Origin: JBMNCR01 sp049366695
Lineage (GTDB): Bacteria; Bacillota; Clostridia; Eubacteriales; Alkalibacteraceae
Length of the DNA stretch: 64,000 nucleotides
Assembly (NCBI GenBank): GCA_049366695.1
Contig: JBMNCR010000059.1
Coordinates: 6,778 to 70,777, forward strand
Direction: 5' to 3'
The notes below the pieces were generated by a model that was not told where the DNA came from, did not search any database, and saw nothing but the letters and a program-made list of their open reading frames with translations. Positions within the stretch are counted from its first letter, which is position 1. The number at the start of each line of letters is the position of its first letter. Shown in pieces: positions 55,918-64,000 of the stretch. The translations under genes were made by a program, and so were the position numbers.

Positions 55918-57564
55918 ATGGCAAAAGAAATCAAATTTTCTGCTGATGCTAGAGCAAGTTTAGTAGATGGCGTAAATAAATTGGCAAATACTGTAAAAGT
56001 TACATTAGGACCTAAAGGAAGAAATGTAGTATTATCAAAAAGCTTTGGTTCACCTATTATAACAAATGATGGTGTAACAATTGCTAAAGAAATAGAATTA
56101 GAAGATCAATATGAAAATATGGGTGCACAATTAGTAAAGGAAGTAGCTACAAAGACAAATGATGTAGCTGGTGATGGAACAACTACTGCAACATTATTAG
56201 CTCAAGCAATTATAAGAGAAGGACTTAAAAATGTAGCAGCAGGTGCTAACCCTATGGGACTAAAAAAAGGAATTGAAAAAGCTGTAGATGTTGTAGTAGA
56301 TGGATTAAAAAAATCTAGTAAACAAATAGAAAACAAAGACTCTATAACTCAAGTAGCTTCAATTTCCGCTGCTGATATTGAAATTGGACAACTTATTTCT
56401 GACGCTATGGAGAAAGTAGGAAATGATGGTGTTATAACAGTTGAAGAAGGTAAATCTATGGGTACAGAATTAGAGTTTACCGAAGGTATGCAGTTTGATA
56501 GAGGCTACTTATCAGCGTACATGGCAACTGATACAGAAAAAATGGAAGCAGTTTTAGATAATCCATATATTCTTATTACAGATAAAAAAATAAGCAATAT
56601 TCAAGAAATACTTCCTATTTTGGAACAAATAGTTCAATCAAGTGGTAAACTATTGATTATTGCTGAAGATGTTGATGGAGAAGCGCTTGCAACTTTGGTA
56701 GTAAATAAAATTAGAGGAACATTCAATTGTGTAGCTGTAAAATCTCCAGGATTTGGTGATAGAAGAAAAGCTATGTTATCTGATATTGCTGCATTAACTG
56801 GTGGAGAAGTTATTTCTGACGAATTAGGATTAGATTTAAAAACTGTAACAATCGAACAATTAGGTAGAGCAAGACAAATAAAAATAGACAAAGAAAATAC
56901 TATAATTGTTGAAGGACAAGGAAACAAAGCAGAAGTTGATGATAGAATCAACCAAATTAAAAAACAAATCCCAGAAACTGATTCTGAGTACGATAGAGAA
57001 AAGTTACAAGAAAGATTAGCTAAGTTAGCTGGTGGTGTAGCTGTAATTAAAGTTGGTGCTGCAACTGAAACTGAAATGAAAGAAAGAAAATATAGAATTG
57101 AAGATGCTTTAAATGCTACAAGAGCTGCTATTGAAGAAGGCGTAGTAAGTGGTGGTGGTACTGCATATGTAAATACTATTACTAGTGTAGAAGCTTTAAT
57201 TGAGACTTTAGAAGGTGACGAAAAAACAGGCGCATCTATTGTTAGAAGATCTTTAGAAGAGCCTGTAAGACAAATTGCTGAAAATGCCGGTTTAGAAGGT
57301 TCAGTAATAATTGATAATTTAAAAGTAAAAGAACTAGGTGTAGGATTTGATGCAGCAAAGGGAAAATATGTAGATATGTTTGAAGAAGGAATCATTGACC
57401 CAACTAAAGTATCAAGATCTGCTATTCAAAATGCTGCAAGTGTAGCTGCAATGTTCTTAACAACTGAGGCAGCTGTTGTAGACTTACCAAAAGATGAACC
57501 AGCTCCAATGCCAGGTGGCGGAATGGGCGGAATGGGCGGAATGGGCGGAATGCCAATGATGTAA
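55918..57564 (+). CDS. groEL: Chaperonin GroEL
   Basis: 548-residue chaperonin forming double heptameric rings. MAKEIKFSADAR start, VTLGPKGRNVVL, VAGDGTTTATLLAQAI (ATP/Mg, Asp near 86), apical domain, and the flexible C-terminal tail of GGM repeats ending MPMM. Start at the ATG at 55918 behind GAGGAGGAA; the frame opens six codons earlier. Confidence 0.98.
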   Translation: MAKEIKFSADARASLVDGVNKLANTVKVTLGPKGRNVVLSKSFGSPIITNDGVTIAKEIELEDQYENMGAQLVKEVATKTNDVAGDGTTTATLLAQAIIREGLKNVAAGANPMGLKKGIEKAVDVVVDGLKKSSKQIENKDSITQVASISAADIEIGQLISDAMEKVGNDGVITVEEGKSMGTELEFTEGMQFDRGYLSAYMATDTEKMEAVLDNPYILITDKKISNIQEILPILEQIVQSSGKLLIIAEDVDGEALATLVVNKIRGTFNCVAVKSPGFGDRRKAMLSDIAALTGGEVISDELGLDLKTVTIEQLGRARQIKIDKENTIIVEGQGNKAEVDDRINQIKKQIPETDSEYDREKLQERLAKLAGGVAVIKVGAATETEMKERKYRIEDALNATRAAIEEGVVSGGGTAYVNTITSVEALIETLEGDEKTGASIVRRSLEEPVRQIAENAGLEGSVIIDNLKVKELGVGFDAAKGKYVDMFEEGIIDPTKVSRSAIQNAASVAAMFLTTEAAVVDLPKDEPAPMPGGGMGGMGGMGGMPMM

Positions 57565-57570
57565 TACAAT

Positions 57571-57590
57571 AAGTCTCTTTGGAGACTTTT
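57571..57590 (+). terminator. Terminator after groEL
   Basis: AAGTCTC-TTTG-GAGACTT followed by TT, seven bases after the groEL stop. Confidence 0.75.
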
Positions 57591-57626
57591 AGACTGACGA
57601 CATAGCCCGATTTCTGTGTCAGTATA

Positions 57627-57680
57627 AAAAACCCAACAGGCTTTCGTATATCTCAATACGAAGCGCCCGTTGGGTTTTCT
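57627..57680. terminator. Strong second hairpin downstream of groEL
   Basis: AAAACCCAAC pairs with GTTGGGTTTT, with an inner stem TTCGTAT/ATACGAA. More GC-rich than the surroundings. It works as a terminator in either direction or forms part of a 3' structured region with the CTGAC..GTCAG hairpin just before it (57593-57622). Confidence 0.7.
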
Positions 57681-57974
57681 TATTCCTTTAGATCTAGCTT
57701 TCATGATTGTTTGTAATCTTATAGACATTGTCTACAAACTGTAAGACTCATAGGGATTATCAAATTTAATAGATTTACACATTATATCTATTTAAAAATT
57801 AATTATATTGTATAAATATCATTAAAAAATAATTAATTATTAGTATTAGAGTTTGAATCTATTCAAATAAATAGAGTTTATCTAATGACTATTTACGATT
57901 AGTATATATTTGTCAATAAACTTACTTTATTATCATAGTATAAAATATATTAATTGTAATGGGGTCATTTAATT

Positions 57975-58235
57975 TTGAGTAAAATAAATCAATTTAAAAA
58001 ATTATTAACAAATGATGTATTATTAAATCTATTAAATAAAGATAAGATAAAAATTGCAGAATTAAATAGTATTACATGCTTATTAATCAATTGTAACATA
58101 CCTTTTGAGATTACATTTGATGAAGCTTCAAGAAGTAGTGCGGCGGCAATAACTATTACGATTATTCTTTCTCCTAGTACGTATATTACACATATAATTG
58201 ACTTAGAAAGTGGAGTTGTAGATGGAGGTATATAG
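57975..58235 (+). CDS. Hypothetical small protein (86 aa)
   Basis: TTG start behind a weak GGGGTC site, 86 codons. The product has a polar helical first half and a beta-like second half with a serine/alanine/isoleucine run (SSAAAITITIILSP) and a DGGI end. No family recognised. It lies between groEL and a membrane transporter gene, followed by repeat copy C. Codon use is like its neighbours, so it may be real, but no further support exists. Confidence 0.4.
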   Translation: MSKINQFKKLLTNDVLLNLLNKDKIKIAELNSITCLLINCNIPFEITFDEASRSSAAAITITIILSPSTYITHIIDLESGVVDGGI

Positions 58236-58256
58236 TTGTAAATCAGAGCAATTGAA

Positions 58257-58375
58257 TAAAAAAACAACCTAATACTTGGTTTCATAATAGATATAGGTGT
58301 ATTAATAATATGCCTATATATTCTAGTTATTTTTTTGTTTTGAACAACTGTTCATTAGAACGCCGCGAGCTGTAA
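58257..58375. repeat. Dispersed palindromic repeat, copy C
   Basis: Starts AACAACCTAATACTTGGTTTC; the core reads ATAGGTGTATTA..TAATATGCCTAT (58293-58317), a near-perfect palindrome with two changes on opposite arms. The right part differs from the other copies and holds GAACGCCGCGAGC. Confidence 0.7.
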
Positions 58376-58386
58376 ATACACCTGTA

Positions 58387-58415
58387 TTGACAAAATGATG
58401 TATATTTATTAAAAT
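58387..58415 (+). promoter_or_regulatory. Promoter of PTS-IIC-like gene
   Basis: TTGACA (58387-58392), 17 bases, TAAAAT (58410-58415). Confidence 0.7.
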
Positions 58416-58442
58416 TACTAAAATGACAAAAGGAGGATACAT

Positions 58443-59456
58443 ATGAGTAATATTTCTAATTTTCTTAAGAAAAAAGATATTGAATTTACGGTACAAAGAT
58501 ATTTAATTGATACTTTAAGCTATATGGCTTTGGCATTATTTTCTACTTTAATTATTGGAAGTATAATTAATCAGATTGGAATCAGATTAAATATTACATT
58601 CTTTTCACAAGTTTTATGGCCGGCAGCTAAAGCTATGACTGCTCCTGCTATTTCAGTTGCTGTAGCTTATGCTTTAAAAGCTCCGCCATTAGTTGTTTTT
58701 GCATCTTCTTTAGGTGGATATTTAGGTGGCGACCCTGTCTCTGCACTTATTGCCGGGATAATTGGAGCTGAATTTGGTAAGTTAATATCAAAAGAAACAA
58801 AAATTGATATTATAATAACTCCAGCTGTAACAATAATAACTGCTGGATTAGCTGCATATTATATTGGACCTGTGGTTAGTAGCTTAATGAGTGCATTTGG
58901 TCAATTGATTATGTGGGCTACTGAACAACAACCTATACCTATGGGGATTTTAGTTTCTGTTTTAATGGGAGTTGCATTAACACTACCTATAAGTAGTGCT
59001 GCTATAGGGTTAATGTTAAGTTTGAGTGGGTTGGCTGCTGGAGCTGCTACAGTAGGGTGTGCATGTCAAATGATAGGATTTGCAGTAATGAGCTATAAAG
59101 AAAATGGAGTTGGAGGATTATTTGCACAAGGAATAGGTACGTCTATGCTTCAGATGCCAAATATAATAAAAAATCCTTTGATCTGGATACCGCCAATTAT
59201 ATCATCTGCTATCTTAGGACCTATTTCTACTACTATATTTAAAATGGAAAACGTTCCATATGGATCAGGTATGGGGACAAGTGGGTTTGTAGGACAATTT
59301 GGTACTTTTGAAGCTATGGGAGGAAATATTTCTACTTGGTTAGGTATTATATTATTACATTTTATCTTACCTGCAATAATAACTTTGATAATATCACAAT
59401 TTATGAGGAAAAATAATTGGATTAAAGAAAATGATCTTAAATTAATGGAAAAATAG
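58443..59456 (+). CDS. PTS_EIIC_2-type membrane protein
   Basis: 337 residues with eight to ten helices, belonging to the predicted PTS-IIC-like family PF13303. Glycine/alanine-rich stretches SLGGYLGGDPVSALIAG (about 95-111), PISSAAIGLMLSLSGLAAGAATVGCACQM and YGSGMGTSGFVGQFGTFEAM are typical. No IIA or IIB domains are attached or adjacent, so phosphotransferase transport is not shown and the substrate is unknown. AAAGGAGGA site. Ends with a strong terminator. Confidence 0.87.
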   Translation: MSNISNFLKKKDIEFTVQRYLIDTLSYMALALFSTLIIGSIINQIGIRLNITFFSQVLWPAAKAMTAPAISVAVAYALKAPPLVVFASSLGGYLGGDPVSALIAGIIGAEFGKLISKETKIDIIITPAVTIITAGLAAYYIGPVVSSLMSAFGQLIMWATEQQPIPMGILVSVLMGVALTLPISSAAIGLMLSLSGLAAGAATVGCACQMIGFAVMSYKENGVGGLFAQGIGTSMLQMPNIIKNPLIWIPPIISSAILGPISTTIFKMENVPYGSGMGTSGFVGQFGTFEAMGGNISTWLGIILLHFILPAIITLIISQFMRKNNWIKENDLKLMEK

Positions 59457-59478
59457 AATAAAAAAGAAATTCCAAAAT

Positions 59479-59514
59479 AAAAATTTCTAGGTTGCTAGAG
59501 ATTTTTATTTTTTT
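59479..59514 (+). terminator. Terminator after PTS-IIC-like gene
   Basis: AAATTTCTAG-GTTG-CTAGAGATTT with a long T-rich tail. Confidence 0.85.
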
Positions 59515-59547
59515 CTTTTAAAAATAGTTTGAAAATTGCATATATTA

Positions 59548-59576
59548 TTGACAAATAAAAAAAGGAGTACTATACT
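59548..59576 (+). promoter_or_regulatory. Promoter of guaBA
   Basis: TTGACA (59548-59553), 17 bases, TATACT (59571-59576), about 35 bases before the aptamer. Confidence 0.8.
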
Positions 59577-59610
59577 TATAAAAATATAATCGTGGCAAAT
59601 AGAATATTTT

Positions 59611-59677
59611 ACTTGTATAATCTGAAAAATATAACTTATAGTTTCTACAAAAGTACGGTTGAAATTTTTGACTATAA
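59611..59677 (+). promoter_or_regulatory. Purine (guanine-type) riboswitch, divergent loops
   Basis: The three junction strands of the purine aptamer are conserved: TATAATC (59616-59622), GTTTCTAC (59641-59648) and GACTATA (59670-59676). P1 can form between ACTTGTA and TATAAAT with one mismatch. The base that pairs with the ligand is C (GACTAT), indicating guanine. The loops (ATATAAC and CGGTTG) differ from the usual GATATGG/CCGTAAA pair but keep complementary AAC/GTT. Position before guaB fits. No classical terminator follows, so the output mechanism is unclear. Confidence 0.8.
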
Positions 59678-59762
59678 ATTAGGTATATTGAGTATAGCTT
59701 CAGACAAGTAGTATCTGAAAAAACTATTTGTATGTTTTAATATATATTTAGGAGTGTGAGTA

Positions 59763-61220
59763 ATGGGAAAAATAGTAAAAGAAGGAGTTACTTTTGATGA
59801 TGTGTTGTTGATACCTGGAAAATCAAAAATTTTACCTAATCAGGTAGATACCAGCACTTTTTTAACAAAAAAAGTAAGATTAAACATACCTATAATTAGT
59901 GCAGGTATGGATACTGTTACAGAAGGAAAATTGGCCATTGCAATTGCCAGACAAGGTGGAATAGGCATTATTCATAAAAACATGTCTATTGAAGAACAAG
60001 CTATGGAAGTGGATAAGGTAAAGAGAAGTGAGCATGGAGTTATTGTAGATCCTTTCTTTCTAAATCCTGAGCATGTTGTAGGCGATGCTCTTGAGCTTAT
60101 GGAAAGATACCATATTTCTGGTGTTCCTATTACTGAAGAAGGAAAATTAGTTGGTATAATTACAAATAGAGATCTTAGATTTGAAAATGATCCAACGAAA
60201 AAAATTAAAAATGCTATGACTAAAGATAACCTTGTTACTGCTCCAGAAGGGACAAATTTAGAGAAAGCAGAAAAGATTCTTAAAGAACACAAAATTGAAA
60301 AATTACCAATAATTGATAGAAATAATAATTTAAAAGGTTTAATAACTATTAAAGATATCGAAAAAGCTATTAAATATCCCAATTCAGCAAAAGATGAAAA
60401 AGGTAGGTTGCTTGTTGGTGCAGCAGTTGGAAACGGAAAAGATGTTATGGATAGAGTTAAAGCTTTATATGATGCTAAAGTTGATGTTGTTGTTGTTGAT
60501 ACAGCCCATGGACATCATTGTGGAGTAATAGAAGCTGTAAGAATGATTAAAAATGCTTACCCTGAATTACAATTAATAGCAGGCAATATTGCAACAGGAG
60601 AAGCAGCAAAAGAATTGATAGAAGCTGGTGTTGATGGAATTAAAGTGGGTATAGGACCAGGTTCAATATGTACTACGAGAATTATTGCTGGTATTGGAGT
60701 ACCTCAAGTAACAGCTATTATGGATTGTTATGAAGTAGCAAGTAAGTATGATATACCTGTTATTGCTGATGGAGGCATAAAATTCTCAGGAGATATAACG
60801 AAAGCTATTGCAGCTGGTGCGGATACCGTAATGATTGGTAGCCTTTTTGCAGGAACTGAAGAAAGCCCAGGAGAGATGAGTATTTATCAAGGAAGAAGTT
60901 TCAAAACATATAGAGGTATGGGATCACTTGCTGCTATGAAGGAAGGAAGTTCAGATAGATATTTTCAAGAAGGACAAAAGAAATTTGTGCCTGAAGGTGT
61001 TGAGGGTAAAGTGCCATACAAAGGAACATTATCACATGCTGTATATCAATTAGTAGGTGGCTTAAGATCTGGAATGGGATATTGTGGAGCGGAGAACATT
61101 CAAGATTTAAAAGAAAAAACTAAGTTTATTAAAATTACAAGTGCTTCGTTAAAAGAAAGCCATCCTCATGATGTTTCTATAGTAAAAGAGTCACCTAATT
61201 ATAATAGTGCAGGTTATTAA
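59763..61220 (+). CDS. guaB: IMP dehydrogenase
   Basis: Oxidises IMP to XMP with NAD, the first committed step to GMP. 485 residues: barrel with DDVLLIPG near the N-terminus, two CBS domains (about 92-210, for example MERYHISGVPITEEGKLVGIITNRD), catalytic loop GPGSICTTRIIAG with the active Cys near 302, and the flap with YRGMGSLAAM and KVPYKG. AGGAGTG site. 11 bases before guaA; under the guanine riboswitch. Confidence 0.98.
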   Translation: MGKIVKEGVTFDDVLLIPGKSKILPNQVDTSTFLTKKVRLNIPIISAGMDTVTEGKLAIAIARQGGIGIIHKNMSIEEQAMEVDKVKRSEHGVIVDPFFLNPEHVVGDALELMERYHISGVPITEEGKLVGIITNRDLRFENDPTKKIKNAMTKDNLVTAPEGTNLEKAEKILKEHKIEKLPIIDRNNNLKGLITIKDIEKAIKYPNSAKDEKGRLLVGAAVGNGKDVMDRVKALYDAKVDVVVVDTAHGHHCGVIEAVRMIKNAYPELQLIAGNIATGEAAKELIEAGVDGIKVGIGPGSICTTRIIAGIGVPQVTAIMDCYEVASKYDIPVIADGGIKFSGDITKAIAAGADTVMIGSLFAGTEESPGEMSIYQGRSFKTYRGMGSLAAMKEGSSDRYFQEGQKKFVPEGVEGKVPYKGTLSHAVYQLVGGLRSGMGYCGAENIQDLKEKTKFIKITSASLKESHPHDVSIVKESPNYNSAGY

Positions 61221-61231
61221 GGAGGAAAGGC

Positions 61232-62767
61232 ATGAATCAACAAGAGACAATCCTAGTTATAGACTTTGGAGGACAATACAATCAATTAATTGCTAGAAGG
61301 GTAAGAGAAGCGCATGTGTTTTGTGAAATATTGCCATATGACGTTGAAATACAAAGAATTATTGATAAAAAGCCAAAGGGAATAATTTTTACAGGAGGTC
61401 CTTCAAGTGTATATCAAGAAGATGCCCCTGTTTGTAATAAAGAGATATTCAATTTAGGCATTCCGATTTTAGGGATTTGTTATGGCGCTCAGCTAATGGC
61501 TCATTCATTAGGGGGTTATGTAGAGCAACCTACTGTAAGGGAATATGGACGTAGAAAAGTTACAGTAATAGATTCATCAAGTATTATTTCTAAAGATATG
61601 AATGATACTGTTGTTTGGATGAGTCATACAGATTATATAAAAGATGTACCAAAAGATTTTATTATTACTGCTAAAACAGACACGTGTCCTGTTGCGGTAA
61701 TGGAAAATAAAAATAGCAATTTATTTGGAGTTCAATTTCATCCTGAAGTAGAACATACTCAAATGGGAAAAGAATTTTTAACTAATTTTTTATACAATGT
61801 TTGCAAATGTAAAGGCGATTGGACAATGCATAATTATGTTCAAGAACAAATAAAGGCTATAAAAGAAGAAGTGGGAAATAAAAAGGTACTGTGCGCCTTA
61901 AGTGGTGGGGTAGATTCTTCAGTAGCTGCAGTTTTAGTGCACAAGGCTATAGGAGATAATCTAACGTGTATATTTGTTGATCATGGATTATTGAGAAAAG
62001 ATGAAGGAGATCAAGTAGAAGCAATATTTAAATATAGATTTAATATGAATTTTATTAGGGTAAATACTCAAGAAAGATTTTTAAATAAGTTAAAAGGTAT
62101 AACTGATCCCGAAACAAAAAGAAAAATTATAGGTGAAGAATTTATTAGAGTATTTGAAGAAGAAGCTAATAAATTAAAAGATATGGATTACTTATTGCAA
62201 GGAACTATTTATCCTGATGTTATTGAAAGTGGATCGAAGGATGCAGCAGTTATTAAAAGTCATCATAATGTTGGCGGATTACCTGAAGATTTATCTTTTA
62301 AATTAGTTGAACCCTTAAGAAATTTATTTAAAGATGAAGTAAGAGCAGTGGGAGAAGAATTAGAGATACCTAAAGATATTGTCTGGAGACAACCTTTCCC
62401 AGGACCTGGTTTAGCAATTAGGATAATTGGTGAGATAACAAATGAAAAACTAGATATATTAAGGGAAGCAGATTTTGTTTTTAGAGATGAGATTAAAAAA
62501 GCAGGATTAAACAATGAAATATGGCAATACTTCGCCGTGCTACCAGGTAATAGAAGCGTGGGAGTTATGGGTGACGAGCGTACCTATGACTATACAATTG
62601 GTTTAAGAGCTGTTACAAGTAGTGATGGCATGACTTCTGATTGGGCAAGGATACCTCATGACGTATTAGAAAGTATTTCTAATAGGATAGTAAATGAAGT
62701 AAAACATGTCAATAGGATTGTTTACGACATTACCTCTAAGCCACCTTCTACTATTGAGTGGGAATAG
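61232..62767 (+). CDS. guaA: GMP synthase (glutamine-hydrolysing)
   Basis: Converts XMP to GMP with glutamine and ATP. 511 residues: class I GATase (about 1-195; GICYGAQLMAHSLGG with the nucleophile Cys, QFHPEVEHTQMG), ATP pyrophosphatase domain (LSGGVDSSVAAV, about 226-237) and C-terminal dimerisation domain (RQPFPGPGLAIRI, SKPPSTIEWE end). AAGGAGGAAAGG site directly after guaB. Confidence 0.98.
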   Translation: MNQQETILVIDFGGQYNQLIARRVREAHVFCEILPYDVEIQRIIDKKPKGIIFTGGPSSVYQEDAPVCNKEIFNLGIPILGICYGAQLMAHSLGGYVEQPTVREYGRRKVTVIDSSSIISKDMNDTVVWMSHTDYIKDVPKDFIITAKTDTCPVAVMENKNSNLFGVQFHPEVEHTQMGKEFLTNFLYNVCKCKGDWTMHNYVQEQIKAIKEEVGNKKVLCALSGGVDSSVAAVLVHKAIGDNLTCIFVDHGLLRKDEGDQVEAIFKYRFNMNFIRVNTQERFLNKLKGITDPETKRKIIGEEFIRVFEEEANKLKDMDYLLQGTIYPDVIESGSKDAAVIKSHHNVGGLPEDLSFKLVEPLRNLFKDEVRAVGEELEIPKDIVWRQPFPGPGLAIRIIGEITNEKLDILREADFVFRDEIKKAGLNNEIWQYFAVLPGNRSVGVMGDERTYDYTIGLRAVTSSDGMTSDWARIPHDVLESISNRIVNEVKHVNRIVYDITSKPPSTIEWE

Positions 62768-62800
62768 TATATAATTATATTTAATAGAAGTCATACTAAC

Positions 62801-62858
62801 AAAAAGTGTTTTGGATTTTCAGTGATTTACTGGATTTCTAAGGTGCTTTTTTATTTTT
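62801..62858 (+). terminator. Terminator after guaA
   Basis: AAAAAGTGTTTTGG pairs, with several G-U pairs, with CTAAGGTGCTTTTTT; an inner CAGT/ACTG hairpin lies in the loop. Confidence 0.65.
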
Positions 62859-62999
62859 AAAGAAATGTTTTTTAGAATACATAATATAAAATTAATGACT
62901 ATATTAGATGCGGATAAAACCATTGTAATTATTATTGTCAGATTATAAAATCATCTAGGATTACATTTCGGTGAGGGTATTATCGAAGCAGTATTATAA

Positions 63000-63100
63000 A
63001 AAAACAAATCCAATACCTTTGTTACATAATCGATTTAGGCATATTATTAATACAATTACAAACACGCATACGCCAGCACCAATGGAAAGAACTCAAAGAG
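63000..63100. repeat. Dispersed palindromic repeat, copy D
   Basis: Aligns with copy A over about 100 bases: GATTTAGGC-ATATTATTAATAC-AATTACAAACACGC..CGCCAGCA..AACTCAAAGAG. Core at 63041-63053. Confidence 0.75.
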
Positions 63101-63194
63101 TACCTAAATTTTCGGAACTCACTACGTTCAAACAGCCGATAAATTCTTAACGGTTCTCATCTCATTCTTTTGAATTAAGCAAAGCTAATGTTTT

Positions 63195-63300
63195 GCTATT
63201 GTATTAATAATACGCCTATATATTATATATAGTATTTTACTTTGATCAAAGATTGTGTATATATAAAGATTTGAAGAATACGATGGTGAGAAGGACCATA
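63195..63300. repeat. Dispersed palindromic repeat, right half (copy D')
   Basis: Core GTATTAATAATAC at 63201-63213 plus GCCTAT, then ATAAAGATTTGAAGAAT and GGTGAGA, which match the right half of copy B. Together with copy D it suggests a long copy opened by about 100 bases of other sequence. Confidence 0.65.
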
Positions 63301-63650
63301 GGAGGAAAGGCTATGAATATGAGAAATTTCAAAATGGAGTTAAGACAAACAAAGGAAAGGTTTTATACCTTTGCCTTGAAGATGGACTTTCTCGTAAAAC
63401 TTCAGGGACAAGACTTCAGGGACATGTCTTTTCCAATCTATATTTTGACCCCAAAAAAATAAGAGCAGTGGAATAATTTATCATAACTTTATTCCCTACG
63501 TAAAAAAATGGCAATAAATATAGCATAAAATGAGTATAAATATAAAATTTTAAGATTTGAAAGAAATAGCAAATTTATCTGTATACAAGAATAGACAATT
63601 ATTATTATTTAGAAAGATAACATAGAATAAATTACATCAATTAAACGTAA

Positions 63651-64000
63651 TTAGGCAACCTTTAAATTTCCAAGAAAGCGAGACATTAGATTTTGGTAGC
63701 GAGGTTTACCTAACATCAAAGCATAGCCTCGCTCACAAAGCCTTGCTGCTTGGGATAATGTTATATTACCAATATATTTACATATTTCTCTATAGGAACA
63801 ATCACATAGACAACGCATAAAAAATACGCTTAATGCTCTATACTCACTAGTTTTATGACAGTACTTAATATGAACCATATCAGTACTATCAATATTTAAT
63901 ATTTCTGCAATAGTTTTAATTACTTCCTCTGGTTTTAACCCTCGACTGTATACACAGCGTTCACTTCGGTATTCATATGGTTTCTTTGAAACAAATGTAT
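63651..64000 (-). CDS. C-terminal part of probable transposase (5' end outside window)
   Basis: The minus-strand frame is open from the window edge to the stop at 63651, giving at least 115 residues; the start lies beyond 64000. The visible end (EEVIKTIAEILNIDSTDMV, then HKTSEYRALSVFFMRCLCD and REICKYIGNITLSQAARLCE) resembles the DnaA-like helix-turn-helix at the C-terminus of Y1/REP-associated transposases. The catalytic HUH and Tyr residues would be in the missing part, so the class is an inference. A gene on the edge of a repeat-rich region supports mobility. Confidence 0.5.
   Translation of the reverse strand, partial: TFVSKKPYEYRSERCVYSRGLKPEEVIKTIAEILNIDSTDMVHIKYCHKTSEYRALSVFFMRCLCDCSYREICKYIGNITLSQAARLCERGYALMLGKPRYQNLMSRFLGNLKVA

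Larger units (their letters stand above)
62768..63650. other. Gene-poor region with terminator and two repeat copies
   Basis: After the guaA terminator (62801-62858) the sequence holds repeat copy D and partial copy D', a hairpin-rich middle part, and a duplicated ACTTCAGGGACA (near 63398 and 63414). A 69-codon frame at 63253-63462 looks non-coding and starts inside repeat sequence. No gene is called. Confidence 0.55.

Noticed and set aside
57426..57728. Minus-strand ORF overlapping the groEL 3' end
   Set aside because: Its C-terminal part is the mirror of the GGM tail (PPIPPIPP) and its middle is hairpin DNA. No support.
63253..63462. 69-codon ORF
   Set aside because: Starts inside a dispersed repeat copy, encodes no recognisable domain, and includes a 12-bp direct duplication. 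Probably chance.

Overview
The window is a strongly AT-rich, gene-dense chromosomal stretch from an anaerobic, low-GC Firmicute of the class Clostridia. The evidence is the maf-radC-mreBCD-PBP2 block, strong AGGAGG ribosome binding sites with frequent TTG/GTG starts, the SpoIIE-type phosphatase, HD-GYP, Rex and CIRCE-GroE genes, a raiA-type RNA beside hpf, the anaerobic DUF39 homocysteine route, and consensus TTGACA-17-TATAAT promoters. Genus cannot be fixed from the sequence. No rRNA, prophage or CRISPR array is present. Three 100-N runs mark a draft scaffold; two are flanked by the same 55 bp on both sides, so they are probably overlapping contig ends and not missing DNA. The third lies inside a 48-bp tandem repeat.

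Layout. 0.5-7 kb: DUF4321 protein, maf, radC, then the rod-shape/cell-wall elongation genes mreB, mreC, mreD and PBP2. 7-15.4 kb: DUF362 ferredoxin, a CDF metal exporter, initiator tRNA-fMet, a V4R-PP2C sensor phosphatase, a small P-loop protein, a histidine phosphatase, a radical SAM protein, class II FBP aldolase and Ogt. 15.4-21 kb: a dispersed palindromic repeat, a raiA RNA with its own promoter and terminator, hpf, an HD-GYP protein and a DUF5317 membrane protein with a 16-residue repeat tail. 21-28.6 kb: secA, prfB (programmed +1 frameshift), a GATase-like hydrolase, tex and a membrane protein.

28.7-34.5 kb: two riboswitch-controlled units. An FMN riboswitch precedes ribU. A SAM-I riboswitch precedes a four-gene operon: DUF39 homocysteine synthase, NIL-ferredoxin, UPF0280/COG2122 protein and a methionine synthase whose B12 domain lacks both the cap and the axial histidine. 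34.5-57.6 kb follows the Bacillus subtilis ydiB-ydiC-ydiD-gcp-ydiF-rex-groESL order (tsaE, tsaB, rimI, tsaD, ABC-F, rex, groES, groEL), interrupted by a YhaO/YhaN-like nuclease pair, mnmA, a two-component system, a CapA protein, bioY, ferritin, glnA with an ANTAR regulator, and an OGG-type glycosylase. A cluster of five same-direction DnaA boxes lies just downstream of tsaD.

58-64 kb: a PTS-IIC-like membrane protein, then guaB-guaA behind a divergent guanine-type riboswitch. The right end carries two more repeat copies and the 3' part of a probable transposase running off the window. The most novel-looking items are the modified MetH in the DUF39 operon, the palindromic repeat family beside a possible transposase, the tsaD-linked DnaA-box cluster, and the repeat-tailed DUF5317 protein.
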